Assembly: GCF_004569295.1 (NCBI RefSeq)
Contig: NZ_SPQC01000001.1
Location: 62,001 to 126,000, forward strand
DNA length: 64,000 bases
Source: Rothia nasimurium
GTDB taxonomy: Bacteria; Actinomycetota; Actinomycetes; Actinomycetales; Micrococcaceae
Direction: 5' to 3'
The notes under the pieces were generated by a model. The model ran no database searches. It saw only the letters and a list, made by a program, of their open reading frames with translations, and was not told where the DNA came from. Both the position numbers and the translations under genes were made by a program. Positions 18,933-30,964 of this stretch are shown piece after piece (within the stretch, counting starts at the first letter, position 1; each line of letters opens with the position of its first letter).

Positions 18933-19247
18933 CTACTGGGGGCGGGCCCGCTTCCAGGAACCCGGCCCAGGGCGCAGGCGCATACCCAGGCGCTGGGTGT
19001 GGTTGAGGCGGCGCTGCCACATTTCCAGTGCGGTCTCCTGCTGGGAATCAGCCTGGGCCCGTAGAGCCACCACGACGCTGGTCAGCGCAGCTAGTTCTTC
19101 TTCTGTGGGGTTGCCCCGCACCACCGAAAGCACAGTGGCGGGCACCTGCTCATCGCCGGCGTCCTGCCCCTGGTTTTCAAGGGGCGCGGACGCAGGTGCC
19201 GGCTTCTTACCGAAGCCCAGCAGGGACAGCGGGTTAGGAGCTGCCAT
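18933..19247 (-). CDS. accE: Acyl-CoA carboxylase epsilon subunit
   Basis: Small actinobacterial accessory subunit that joins the AccA3 and AccD components and raises carboxylase activity. Of 104 residues, the N-terminal half is low-complexity Pro/Ala-rich. The conserved epsilon motif VVRGNPTEEELAALTSVV lies at about residues 43-60, followed by a helix and a C-terminal RPGPGSWKRARPQ tail. It starts 14 bp after accD on the same strand, so the two are co-transcribed. This pairing is the standard AccD5-AccE5 arrangement. Confidence 0.88.
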   Translation of the reverse strand: MAAPNPLSLLGFGKKPAPASAPLENQGQDAGDEQVPATVLSVVRGNPTEEELAALTSVVVALRAQADSQQETALEMWQRRLNHTQRLGMRLRPGPGSWKRARPQ

Positions 19248-19261
19248 AATCTATCGACCCC

Positions 19262-20866
19262 TTACAGCGGAATGTTGCCGTGCTTTTTAGCGGGGGAGGC
19301 TGCGCGCTTATCGCGCAGGGCCTGTAGGGAAGAAATAATGCGTACGCGGGTCTCGGAAGGGGCGATGACCTCGTCAATGTAGCCCAGCTCGGCAGCCTGG
19401 TAGGGGTTGAGCAGTTCCTCTTCGTACTTGGCAATCAGCTCAGCGCGCTTAGCCTCAACATCGCTACCCTCTTCGGCCACAGCGGCCAGTTCGCGACGGT
19501 AGAGAATATTGACCGCACCCTGGGCCCCCATCACGCCAATCTGGGCGGTGGGCCAGGCCAGGTTAATATCGGCACCCAGCTTCTTCGAGCCCATCACAAT
19601 GTAAGCTCCGCCGTAGGCCTTACGGGTAATCACGGTAACCAGCGGAACGGTCGCCTCGGCGTAGGCGTACAGCAGCTTGGCGCCTCGGCGGATAATGCCG
19701 TTGAACTCCTGGTCGGTACCGGGTAGGAAGCCGGGCACGTCAACAAAGGTCAGAATCGGAATGTTGAAGGCATCGCAGTTGCGCACAAAACGCGCAGCCT
19801 TTTCAGAAGCATTGATGTCGAGGGTGCCAGCAAACTGCATGGGCTGGTTGGCCACAATACCCACGGTCTTACCCTCAACCCGGGCATAACCAATCATCAC
19901 GTTGGGGGCATAGAGGGCCTGCATCTCAAAGAAATGGCCATCATCAACCACCGACTCAATCACAGCCCGCATATCGTAGGGCTGGTTGGCCGAATCAGGA
20001 ATCAGCAAATCAAGATCGAGGTCATCGACGGTGACCTCGGGATCCTGGTCATGATCCAGGGGGAAGGTCTCGGTGAGGTTGTTGGAGGGTAGGAACTCAA
20101 CGAGCTCGCGGACGAAATCAAAGGCGTCCTCTTCGTCCTCAGCCAGGTAGGTCGACGTACCCGTCACCGCGTTGTGCTGGCGGGCACCGCCCAGGGTCTC
20201 CATATCGACCTCTTCACCGGTCACGGTCTTAATGACATCGGGACCGGTAATAAACATGTGGCTGGTCTTATCAACCATCACAATATAGTCGGTCAGAGCG
20301 GGGGAATATGCCGCACCGCCGGCGCAGGGGCCCATAATTACCGAAATCTGCGGAATCACACCCGAGGCCCGCACATTCATACGGAAGATATCGGCAAACA
20401 TGGCCAGCGAAGCAACGCCCTCCTGAATGCGGGCGCCACCACCGTCATTAATACCGATAATGGGGCAGCCGTTCTTCAGCGCAAACTTCTGCACCTTCAC
20501 AATCTTCTCGCCATTGACCTGCGACAGAGAACCACCGTAGACAGTGAAATCCTGGGAATAGACCGCAACCAGGCGGCCGTCGATAGTGCCGTAGCCCGAA
20601 ACCAGGCCATCACCCAGCGGCTTTTTCTTCTCCATACCAAAAGCCGTAGTACGGTGCTTAGCCAGGGCGTCAAACTCAACAAAAGAACCCTCGTCAAGCA
20701 GCATGTCAATGCGCTCGCGGGCAGTCTGCTTGCCGCGTTCGTGCTGACGGTCAATCGGGCCCTGACCGGTGGGGGCAAGGGTCTGCTCGCGGCGGGCGTA
20801 GAAGTCAGCGATTTTACCGGCGGTGGTGGTCAAATCGGGGGCATCGGTGGTGGGGTTCTCGCTCAT
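19262..20866 (-). CDS. accD: Acyl-CoA carboxylase beta subunit (carboxyltransferase)
   Basis: Transfers carboxyl from biotin on AccA3 to acetyl- or propionyl-CoA. At 534 residues it has the two crotonase-fold halves of this family: the N-terminal domain with [11 protein letters not shown], oxyanion loop [10 protein letters not shown] and [13 protein letters not shown], and the C-terminal domain with [27 protein letters not shown] and [11 protein letters not shown]. The start is placed at ATG 20866 (MSENPTT), 69 bp inside the longest frame, with GAGGCAGG upstream. The final residues end just before accE. It is most similar in pattern to propionyl-CoA carboxylase (PccB/AccD5) beta subunits. Confidence 0.94.
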   Translation of the reverse strand: MSENPTTDAPDLTTTAGKIADFYARREQTLAPTGQGPIDRQHERGKQTARERIDMLLDEGSFVEFDALAKHRTTAFGMEKKKPLGDGLVSGYGTIDGRLVAVYSQDFTVYGGSLSQVNGEKIVKVQKFALKNGCPIIGINDGGGARIQEGVASLAMFADIFRMNVRASGVIPQISVIMGPCAGGAAYSPALTDYIVMVDKTSHMFITGPDVIKTVTGEEVDMETLGGARQHNAVTGTSTYLAEDEEDAFDFVRELVEFLPSNNLTETFPLDHDQDPEVTVDDLDLDLLIPDSANQPYDMRAVIESVVDDGHFFEMQALYAPNVMIGYARVEGKTVGIVANQPMQFAGTLDINASEKAARFVRNCDAFNIPILTFVDVPGFLPGTDQEFNGIIRRGAKLLYAYAEATVPLVTVITRKAYGGAYIVMGSKKLGADINLAWPTAQIGVMGAQGAVNILYRRELAAVAEEGSDVEAKRAELIAKYEEELLNPYQAAELGYIDEVIAPSETRVRIISSLQALRDKRAASPAKKHGNIPL

Positions 20867-21013
20867 GCTGTGCCTGCCTCGTGCGCTGTGGGTCAATGGT
20901 CTGGGGTGACATGGGATAAGGGTTATTCTTTTCAACTATAGACCTGCCACCCCGCCCCACCCAATTATTCTTGGGATTTTTGAGCGATTTTTCTAAATAA
21001 GAGTGTTTCGGGG

Positions 21014-21192
21014 GAGCTGGAGCAGGCTCACGCTTGCTGCCGACCCTCTCGCCTGGTTCGCTAGCTGGCTCGCAGGCTCGCCAGATTCGCGTCGAGATTT
21101 ATTTTCCTCGCGCGCTCGGAATCTCGGTGCTCATCACAAGCGATTCATGCCAGCCCCAAGCCAACAGCTTCGCTGTGAGCCTGCTTCAGCTC
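21014..21192. repeat. Palindromic dispersed repeat, copy B
   Basis: The core 21022-21184 is the inverted counterpart of the core at 13743-13906, with only a handful of differences. Inner arms GCAGGCTCAC and GTGAGCCTGC are conserved. The outer arms are GAGCTG (21014-21019) and CAGCTC (21187-21192), unrelated to copy A's. It lies 13 bp after the stop of the YciI-like gene. Confidence 0.8.
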
Positions 21193-21205
21193 TAGTGCTT
21201 CTTGC

Positions 21206-21490
21206 TTACTTGCCGACCTTGCCAATCACAGCGTTCCATTCACGGGCGGTGTAGCCGGTGAGTACACCGCCGGTGCTCATGGGGTCGGCTGCAATAATGC
21301 GGTCGAGGTCGTCGCGGTCTTCGGCAACGAAGATGAGGAGGGCGCCTGCGGGGTCGCCGTCGAGGAAGGCGCCGGCTGCGTGCAGCTTGCCTTCGTCGTG
21401 GAGCTGGGCCAGGTATTCGCGGTGGGCGGGGCGGTGCTCAGCCTGCAGGTCGGCGGGGCCGTAGGAGTACTGCACAGCGTAGACGGTCAT
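21206..21490 (-). CDS. YciI-like domain protein
   Basis: A 94-residue ferredoxin-like alpha/beta protein of the YCII family. The pattern HRPAHREYLAQLHDEGKLHAAGAF, the strand ALLIFVAEDRDDLDRIIAADP and a C-terminal Y-T-(A/V)-REW match the family. YCII proteins are proposed small enzymes or peroxidase-like proteins; no activity is certain here. The start is ATG 21490 (MTVYAV), preceded by AAAGGTT; the longer upstream frame has no family support. It is divergent from birA and followed by repeat copy B. Confidence 0.85.
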   Translation of the reverse strand: MTVYAVQYSYGPADLQAEHRPAHREYLAQLHDEGKLHAAGAFLDGDPAGALLIFVAEDRDDLDRIIAADPMSTGGVLTGYTAREWNAVIGKVGK

Positions 21491-21608
21491 GGTAGAACCT
21501 TTCGTAGGGGTTAGACAGTTCCAGTATTGCACCGCTAGGCCGCGCAGGCGGGGTGCGACCCCGTAGAATAGCGGTCGAAACTTAGTATGTGAGATAAGGA
21601 GTGCGCGC

Positions 21609-22457
21609 ATGGGGCATCTTCAGACTGACCTGGTTGATGTGAGCGGGTTTGAGCGGGTGGAGCTTCTGCCCTCGGTGGGGTCAACTAACGAGTATGCCCG
21701 GCAGATTCTGGTGGGCGATGCCCTGGTGCGCCGCAGTTATGGGGAGCTCTCGCTGGTCTCGACCGCCGACCAGAATGCGGGAAAAGGACGCCTGGACAGG
21801 GTCTGGGTGGCCCCGGCCGGTGCTGCTTTGGCGACCAGCTTTATCGTTCGTCCTCACGTCAACCCGGCCAACAGGGTTGCGCCTGACCAGTATCACTGGT
21901 TTACCTCTTTAGCTGCCTTGGCTGCCTGCGATGTTTTTGAGCAGCTCTCAGGGCTGCGCCCCTCTATTAAATGGCCTAACGATGTGTTGCTGGGCAACCG
22001 TAAGTCCTGCGGTATTCTGGCCCAGCTCGTGATTGAACCCGAAGGGCAGATTTCGGTTGTGGTGGGTATTGGGCTCAACCTGAACCTAGCTCAGGAGGAT
22101 TTGCCCGTCCCTACCGCCACCAGCGCCCTGCTGGAATTTGGGCAGCCGGTTAATTTGAACCGGGCGCTGACGGTCTTAGCAACCAGCTTCGCCCGCTACT
22201 ACCGGGAGTTTGCAGCCACCGGTTTTGATGCGGGTGCGGCTACCGGCGGGGCCTCCCTCCTTGACCGCCTGCGGGGGCGCATGAGCACCCTGGGAGCTAC
22301 CCTTACCATTCACCTGCCCGGAGATGAGACCTTTAGGGGCACCGGGGTTGAATTGACCGCAGAAGGGGAGTTGGTCGTCCGCTCTGATAGTGGTGAGGAG
22401 CGAAGCTTCACTGTGGGAGACGTGGTGCACGTACGCCCCCAGGGGTACGGGCGCTAG
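21609..22457 (+). CDS. birA: Biotin--[acetyl-CoA-carboxylase] ligase
   Basis: Attaches biotin to the EAMKM lysine of AccA3 via biotinyl-AMP. At 282 residues it has the ligase and C-terminal domains only. There is no N-terminal HTH, so it is a monofunctional (class I) enzyme that cannot act as a repressor. Motifs: STNEYARQ (ATP/biotin), GKGRLDRVW (adenylation loop, here with L in place of the usual R/G), KWPNDVLL, and ILAQLVIE near the active site. The ATG is preceded by TAAGGAG at 8 nt. It is near its substrate genes, as in other actinobacteria. Confidence 0.93.
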   Translation: MGHLQTDLVDVSGFERVELLPSVGSTNEYARQILVGDALVRRSYGELSLVSTADQNAGKGRLDRVWVAPAGAALATSFIVRPHVNPANRVAPDQYHWFTSLAALAACDVFEQLSGLRPSIKWPNDVLLGNRKSCGILAQLVIEPEGQISVVVGIGLNLNLAQEDLPVPTATSALLEFGQPVNLNRALTVLATSFARYYREFAATGFDAGAATGGASLLDRLRGRMSTLGATLTIHLPGDETFRGTGVELTAEGELVVRSDSGEERSFTVGDVVHVRPQGYGR

Positions 22458-22508
22458 TTAACTCGAAAAATATCGGGGAATCTTCAGGAAGCGTCGATAG
22501 ACTCACCA

Positions 22509-23006
22509 GTGATGAAACTACGAGGCGACCTCTACCCCGCAGAGCACACCCTTGCCGCAACGCGCGCCCACGGGGTGCTGTTGGCGCGCCCTCTGACCTA
22601 CTTTTTTCTTGCTATGACGGCCTGGAGCTTCGCCTCTGCCCTGGGGGTTGGTGCCCCTGTCTGGCGCTACCTGGCCCTGGCTCTTGCGCTGTGGCTGGTC
22701 TGGATGGGCGTGCGATGGGTAGCGCGCTGGGTGAATACCACCTACCTGCTCACTAACGGTCGACTGGTGATTAGGCGGGGCTGGGGCCCCGATCAGGACG
22801 TCAGTGTTCCGCTCGCTGAAATTGAAGGGGTGAGCGTGGGGCACCGGCATCTGATGGGGCTAACCAATGCTGCCGCCCTGACTGTGCATGCCCGCGGGGT
22901 GCAGCACGTGCTACGGGCTGTGCCCGACCCTGAACGTTTTAGTCGGGAGATTCAGGAGGCCCAGCGAATTCTGCTGAGCGGATCTACCTCCCGCTATCGA
23001 GTGTAA
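22509..23006 (+). CDS. Membrane protein with bacterial PH (DUF304) domain
   Basis: 165 residues. Two hydrophobic helices (about 28-47 and 55-75) are followed by a cytosolic bacterial PH-like domain (TTYLLTNGRLVIRRGW, VPLAEIEGVSVGHRHLMGLTNAAALTVHA). A similar membrane PH gene adjoins birA in mycobacteria (Rv3278c), so this is conserved neighbourhood. The function is not known. The start may be GTG 22509 or ATG 22512. There is no Shine-Dalgarno sequence; TAGACT lies 5 nt before the GTG. Confidence 0.82.
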   Translation: MMKLRGDLYPAEHTLAATRAHGVLLARPLTYFFLAMTAWSFASALGVGAPVWRYLALALALWLVWMGVRWVARWVNTTYLLTNGRLVIRRGWGPDQDVSVPLAEIEGVSVGHRHLMGLTNAAALTVHARGVQHVLRAVPDPERFSREIQEAQRILLSGSTSRYRV

Positions 23007-23227
23007 ACCCGCAGTATCTGTCTGATAAGCCTAAATAAGTTGTTTGGGTTCGAAAAAAGGTGACGGCGGGCATAGAATAGGCGATGGCGCTTAGCGGGTG
23101 GTGAACATTTCGTAGCCTGGCTCACAGCAACTGGGTATTCTTGAAGTAGGTAACTACTCGCCGTGCCAGCCCTAGACCTTACTACCTCTAGAACCACGCA
23201 GCACTAACTAAGAGAAGGAAGACTCCA

Positions 23228-24355
23228 GTGGAGAAGTCAGCACCCGGTAGCGACCCCGCCGAACAGGCCGGAACCGCACCCAACCGGAGCAGGCACCACC
23301 ATAACCGCGTGCAAAGCCAGCTCTACCGTAGCGACGAAGCCCGACAGGGCGTGCTGGAACTTGAACGCGCTCTTCTGGGGGAAAACCGCAGCATGAAACG
23401 CGGCGAGGTTGCCGACGATGCCGGGGTACCCCTGCTCACCGCCCGTAAAATCTGGCGCTCCCTGGGGCTGCCCAACCTCACCGACGACGACGCCTACTTT
23501 ACCCACGCCGACAGTAAGGCCCTGACCACGGTTACCTCCCTTATTAAAGAGGGCAAGCTGACCGAAGAAGCTGCCCTATCCCTCACCCGCTCGGTGGGGC
23601 AGATGATGGACCGCATGGTGGTCTGGCAGGTCGAGGCCCTGGTAGAAGATATGGTCATCAACGGCGGGCTGACCGATACCGAAGCCCGCGGCGAGCTTCT
23701 GAGTCTCCTCCCGCGTCTCATTGAAGATCTGGAAGACATCACCGTCTACGGCTACCGCCGCATGCTCAATTCGGCCATTTTGCGTCTGGCCTTGCGTGAC
23801 GAAGAGGACGGCACTGACATGGCAGACAGCGACCTTCCCCTAGCCCGCGGCGTAGGTTTCGTTGACCTGGTCTCCTACACTTCACTCTCACGCGAAATGA
23901 ACGAGCGGAACCTAGCACGCCTGGTCAAGAACTTTGAGCAGCGCTGCGCCGAAGTAATTGCGGTAGGTGGCGGGCGCATCATCAAAACGGTAGGGGACGA
24001 GGTCATGTACCTGGTCGAATCCCCCGAAGATGGTGCCCGTATCGCCCTGACCCTCTCAATACTGATTAGTGAAGACCCCCAGCTTCCCGAAGCTCGCGTA
24101 TCCTTCGTCTGGGGCAGGGTGCTACCGCGTCTGGGTGACGTCTACGGCCCCACCGTTAACCTGGCCTCCCGCCTGGTCGCGCTGACCGAACCCGGGGTCG
24201 TCCTCACCGACGCCTCTACCGCTGAAGCCCTAGAAGACGACAAACGCTTTGTGCTCATCCCCCAAGGTGTGCGCAACGTGCGCGGCTTTGGCAACGTTAG
24301 GCCCGTGGCAATTACCCCGGGCATCGGTAATGAACTGGAGATCGATTTCGAATGA
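23228..24355 (+). CDS. Class III adenylate cyclase with N-terminal regulatory domain (Rv1264-like)
   Basis: Makes cAMP from ATP. Residues ~35-195 match the helical regulatory domain of the pH-sensing Rv1264 group (LLTARKIWRSLGLPNL). The catalytic domain follows, with metal-binding D213 (FVDLVSYTSL) and D257 (KTVGDEVMY), adenine-selecting K253 and D304, and transition-state N311/R315 in GPTVNLASRL. All catalytic residues are present, so an active homodimer is expected. It is cytosolic, with no membrane segment. The start GTG has AGAAGGAAG upstream. It overlaps the next gene by 4 bp (ATGA), so cAMP synthesis and a PP2C phosphatase are co-translated. Confidence 0.9.
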   Translation: MEKSAPGSDPAEQAGTAPNRSRHHHNRVQSQLYRSDEARQGVLELERALLGENRSMKRGEVADDAGVPLLTARKIWRSLGLPNLTDDDAYFTHADSKALTTVTSLIKEGKLTEEAALSLTRSVGQMMDRMVVWQVEALVEDMVINGGLTDTEARGELLSLLPRLIEDLEDITVYGYRRMLNSAILRLALRDEEDGTDMADSDLPLARGVGFVDLVSYTSLSREMNERNLARLVKNFEQRCAEVIAVGGGRIIKTVGDEVMYLVESPEDGARIALTLSILISEDPQLPEARVSFVWGRVLPRLGDVYGPTVNLASRLVALTEPGVVLTDASTAEALEDDKRFVLIPQGVRNVRGFGNVRPVAITPGIGNELEIDFE

Positions 24356-25428
24356 CCACCGCCCCCAACCTCACTATCTACGCGGGCAAGTCAACCGACG
24401 TAGGCCAGTACCGCGACAACAACGAAGACTCCATGGTCGTTGCAGGCACTCTCTGCGTGGTTGCCGACGGCATGGGTGGGCACGAAAAGGGTGAAGTTGC
24501 CTCGCGCCTGTGCACCCGCACCCTGGCCTACGCCCAGATGTTCACCCGCCCCGGTGGCATGACCGAAGAAGAAGAGGTAGCTTTCCGGCAGGAGGTTGCC
24601 AGCGAAGCGCTCGGCGATGAACCGGGCGGACGCCGCCTGCGCAAGCGCCGCAAAGAAACCTCCGCCCTCAACCGCCAGATTCTCAAAACCCTCGATAAAA
24701 TCAAGGAAATCATTGGTGAAGCCGATGAGGCCATCAAAAACGCCCTTGACCTACGAGCAGGAACAACCGTTACCGGTGCCTGGCTCACCCGCATCGGGGA
24801 GCAGCAGATGTGGTTTATCTTCAACGTGGGCGACTCCCGCACCTACCGCCTGGTTCGGGCCGAAGAAGCCCAGACCGAAGAGGCCCTTTCTATCTCTAAC
24901 GGACCGGTTGAGGGGCTAGAGCTGGAACAGATTACCGTAGACCACTCTGAGGTGCAGTACCTGGTCGACACCGGCCAAATTACCGCTATGGAGGCCCTGA
25001 CCCACCCCCGCCGCAATGTCATTACCCGAGCCCTGGGTACCGGTAACTACTGGGAACCCGACTTCTGGGTTATCCCCGCCCGCGAGGGCGACCGCCTGAT
25101 GATGTGCTCCGACGGTCTTTCTGGCGAACTCTCCCACAACTACATGGCCCGGGTACTTGCTACCGTCGAGCACCCCCAGGACGCGGCGGACGTGCTCCAG
25201 ATGGCTGCCCTGCGAGCCGGAGGCCGGGACAACATCACCGTAATCGTGGCAGACGCTATTACCGTAGAGGACGCCGAAGCCCGTGCAGCCGAGCTCAAAG
25301 CCCTGACCGAGACCGATGCCCACGAGATTGTGGCCAACATCGACGGCTACGACTACCCCCACACCGCCACCACCGAAGAAGAACAGTTCCACTCTGAAAA
25401 AGAACTGCACCGGGGTATCAACGGCTAG
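24352..25428 (+). CDS. PP2C-family serine/threonine phosphatase
   Basis: Metal-dependent protein phosphatase of 358 residues. Metal-binding and core motifs: VGQYRDNNEDS, VADGMGGHEKGE, NVGDSRTYRL, HPRRNVITRALG, MCSDGLSGEL and GGRDNITVIV. A basic helical insert (about residues 85-125, including RRLRKRRKE) lies between the second and third motifs. The ~50-residue tail is acidic. There is no TM helix, so it is soluble. The ATG overlaps the cyclase stop, implying one operon. Ser/Thr kinases that it might oppose are not in the window. Confidence 0.9.
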   Translation: MTTAPNLTIYAGKSTDVGQYRDNNEDSMVVAGTLCVVADGMGGHEKGEVASRLCTRTLAYAQMFTRPGGMTEEEEVAFRQEVASEALGDEPGGRRLRKRRKETSALNRQILKTLDKIKEIIGEADEAIKNALDLRAGTTVTGAWLTRIGEQQMWFIFNVGDSRTYRLVRAEEAQTEEALSISNGPVEGLELEQITVDHSEVQYLVDTGQITAMEALTHPRRNVITRALGTGNYWEPDFWVIPAREGDRLMMCSDGLSGELSHNYMARVLATVEHPQDAADVLQMAALRAGGRDNITVIVADAITVEDAEARAAELKALTETDAHEIVANIDGYDYPHTATTEEEQFHSEKELHRGING

Positions 25429-25450
25429 AGTTCAGACAATAAAGATATAG

Positions 25451-27685
<2,235 letters not shown>

Positions 27686-27691
27686 CGGCTA

Positions 27692-27741
27692 GGTTACAGG
27701 CAGGTCACAGGATTTTTTGATTCTGTGACCTAAATGTGACC
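27692..27741. promoter_or_regulatory. Two MtrA-type boxes in opposite orientation
   Basis: Box 1 on the minus strand (27692-27708) reads GTGACC-N5-GTAACC. Box 2 on the plus strand (27725-27741) reads GTGACC-N5-GTGACC. Both fit the GTNACC-N5-GTNACC pattern described for the actinobacterial response regulator MtrA, which controls cell-wall hydrolases including rpf genes. The 9-bp arms AGGTCACAG/CTGTGACCT also form a hairpin that could terminate ligA. Confidence 0.6.
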
Positions 27742-28910
<1,169 letters not shown>

Positions 28911-28958
28911 GACCCCACCGGGTTCTTAGACCTTGAGCGGATTCTGATCTCACACTGT

Positions 28959-28988
28959 CGCCCCCTAGCCTGCACAGGCTAGGGGGCG
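28959..28988 (+). terminator. Rho-independent terminator of the rpf gene
   Basis: 13-bp perfect stem 28959-28971/28976-28988, tetraloop GCAC, followed by ATTCTTTTTT. Confidence 0.9.
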
Positions 28989-29068
28989 ATTCTTTTTTAA
29001 ATCGTGTTATGACCGTCGGCGGGCTAAGATAGAGACTGAAAACTTATGTCTAACTCGTGGAAGTGATT

Positions 29069-29365
29069 ATGTCTGCTATTACGAGTGAGCAGGTGGCACA
29101 CCTTGCCATGCTGGCTCATATCGAGATGACTGATGAAGAGCTGGCCGCTATGGCCGCTGAGCTCGACGTCATCGTAGAATCCGTCAAGTCAGTCTCAGGC
29201 GCCGTCTCAGACGATATTCCGGCAACCAGCCACCCCATCCCGCTCAAGAACGTCTTCCGTGACGACGTGGTGGGCGAAATCCTGACCGCTGAAGAAGCTC
29301 TCTCGGGTGCCCCCGATGCCGAAGACGGTAAGTTCAAGGTTCCGGCAATTCTGGACGAAGACTAA
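29069..29365 (+). CDS. gatC: Asp-tRNA(Asn)/Glu-tRNA(Gln) amidotransferase subunit C
   Basis: A 98-residue subunit that stabilises GatA in the GatCAB complex, which converts misacylated Glu-tRNA(Gln) and Asp-tRNA(Asn). The pattern ITSEQVAHLAMLAHIEMTDEE, then DDIPATSHPIPLKNVFRDDV, is typical. ATG 29069 is chosen over a GTG 12 bp upstream because GGAAG sits at the correct spacing. It is the first gene of gatC-gatA-gatB, 9 bp before gatA. Confidence 0.93.
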   Translation: MSAITSEQVAHLAMLAHIEMTDEELAAMAAELDVIVESVKSVSGAVSDDIPATSHPIPLKNVFRDDVVGEILTAEEALSGAPDAEDGKFKVPAILDED

Positions 29366-29374
29366 GGGGCGGGC

Positions 29375-30964
29375 ATGAAGGACATCATCAAACTTTCCGC
29401 AGCAGAACTTGCTGACAAACTGGCCGCCGGCGAACTGACCTCTGTTGAGGCAACCCAGGCCTACATCGACCACATCATCGCCACCGACGGTGAACCCCTG
29501 GACGCAGAAAACCGCGTTGCCGGTAAGAGCGGTCTCAACGCCTTCCTGCACCTGAACGCTGAAGAAGCTCTGGAAGTTGCTGCCGCCGTAGACGCAGATC
29601 GCGCCGCCGGTAAGGAACTACCTGCCCTGGCAGGCGTCCCTATCGCCGTTAAAGACCTCATTGTCACCAAGGGCCAGCCCACCACCGCCGCCTCCCGTAT
29701 GCTCGAGGGCTGGATGAGCCCCTACGACGGCACCGTCACCCAGAAGATCCGCGAGGCTCGTATGCCCATTCTGGGTAAGACTAACCTCGATGAGTTCGCC
29801 ATGGGCTCCACCACCGAGCACTCAGCTTTCGGCGTCACCCGCAACCCCTGGGCCCTAGACCGCATTCCCGGTGGCTCCGGCGGTGGCTCCGCTGTAGCAG
29901 TAGCTGCCTTCCAGGCCCCCCTGGCCCTGGGTACCGATACCGGTGGCTCTATCCGCCAGCCCGCAGCCGTCACCGGCTCCGTTGGCGTCAAGCCCACCTA
30001 CGGCTCGGTCTCCCGCTACGGCGTCATCGCCATGGCCTCCTCTCTCGACCAGGTAGGCCCCTGTGCCCGCACCGTCCTCGACACCGCTCTGCTGCACGAG
30101 GTCATCGGCGGTCACGACCCCAAGGACTCCACCTCCCTGAACGAGCCCGTGCCCGCCTACGCGGACGCTGCCCGCGCCGGTGCCGCTGAAGGTGGCCTCA
30201 AGGGCCTGCGCGTCGGCGTCATCAAGGAACTGACCGGCGAGGGCTTCCAGCCCGGCGTCATGGCCCGCTTCAACGAGTCCCTGGAGCTGCTCAAAGAAGC
30301 CGGCGCAGAAATCGTTGAGGTCTCCCTGCCCTCCGTCAAGGAAGCAATCGGGGCCTACTACCTGATTATGTCCTCCGAGGTTTCCTCTAACCTGGCCAAG
30401 TACGACGGCGTGCGCTTCGGCCTGCGTAAGCTGCCTGGAGAAGGCAACGTCACTATCGAGCGCGTCATGGCAGCCTCGCGTGCCGCAGGCTTCGGCTCAG
30501 AAGCCAAGCGCCGCATCATCCTGGGTACCTACGCACTGTCCGCTGGCTACTACGACGCTTACTACGGCTCAGCCCAGAAGGTGCGCACCCTGATTCAGCG
30601 CGACTACGCCAAGGCATTTGAGGTTGCAGACGTGCTGATTAGCCCCACCGCGCCCACCACCGCCTACAAGCTGGGGGAGAAGACCAAGGGCGACCCCATG
30701 GCCATGTACAAGGGCGATATCGCCACCGTACCCACCAACCTGGCCGGTGTACCCTCCCTGTCCCTGCCCGGTGGCCTGGCAGATGAGGACGGCCTGCCCG
30801 TTGGCATCCAGTTCACCGCCCCCGCCCATGAGGATGCCCGCCTCTACCGCGCCGGTGCTGGCCTGGAAGCCCTGCTGACCGCTAAGTGGGGTGGCTACCT
30901 GCACGAGCAGCTGCCCGATACCGCCGCCCTGATCCGTGACTTTGACTTCGAGGGAGCTAAGTAA
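29375..30964 (+). CDS. gatA: Asp/Glu-tRNA amidotransferase subunit A
   Basis: Glutaminase subunit that releases ammonia for transamidation by GatB. The 529 residues show the amidase signature fold with the Ser-cisSer-Lys triad: K93 (AVKDLI), S168 (PGGSGGGS) and nucleophile S192 ([11 protein letters not shown]). The gene is complete with no anomalies. It follows gatC by 9 bp, and its stop is directly followed by the gatB start. Confidence 0.97.
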   Translation: MKDIIKLSAAELADKLAAGELTSVEATQAYIDHIIATDGEPLDAENRVAGKSGLNAFLHLNAEEALEVAAAVDADRAAGKELPALAGVPIAVKDLIVTKGQPTTAASRMLEGWMSPYDGTVTQKIREARMPILGKTNLDEFAMGSTTEHSAFGVTRNPWALDRIPGGSGGGSAVAVAAFQAPLALGTDTGGSIRQPAAVTGSVGVKPTYGSVSRYGVIAMASSLDQVGPCARTVLDTALLHEVIGGHDPKDSTSLNEPVPAYADAARAGAAEGGLKGLRVGVIKELTGEGFQPGVMARFNESLELLKEAGAEIVEVSLPSVKEAIGAYYLIMSSEVSSNLAKYDGVRFGLRKLPGEGNVTIERVMAASRAAGFGSEAKRRIILGTYALSAGYYDAYYGSAQKVRTLIQRDYAKAFEVADVLISPTAPTTAYKLGEKTKGDPMAMYKGDIATVPTNLAGVPSLSLPGGLADEDGLPVGIQFTAPAHEDARLYRAGAGLEALLTAKWGGYLHEQLPDTAALIRDFDFEGAK

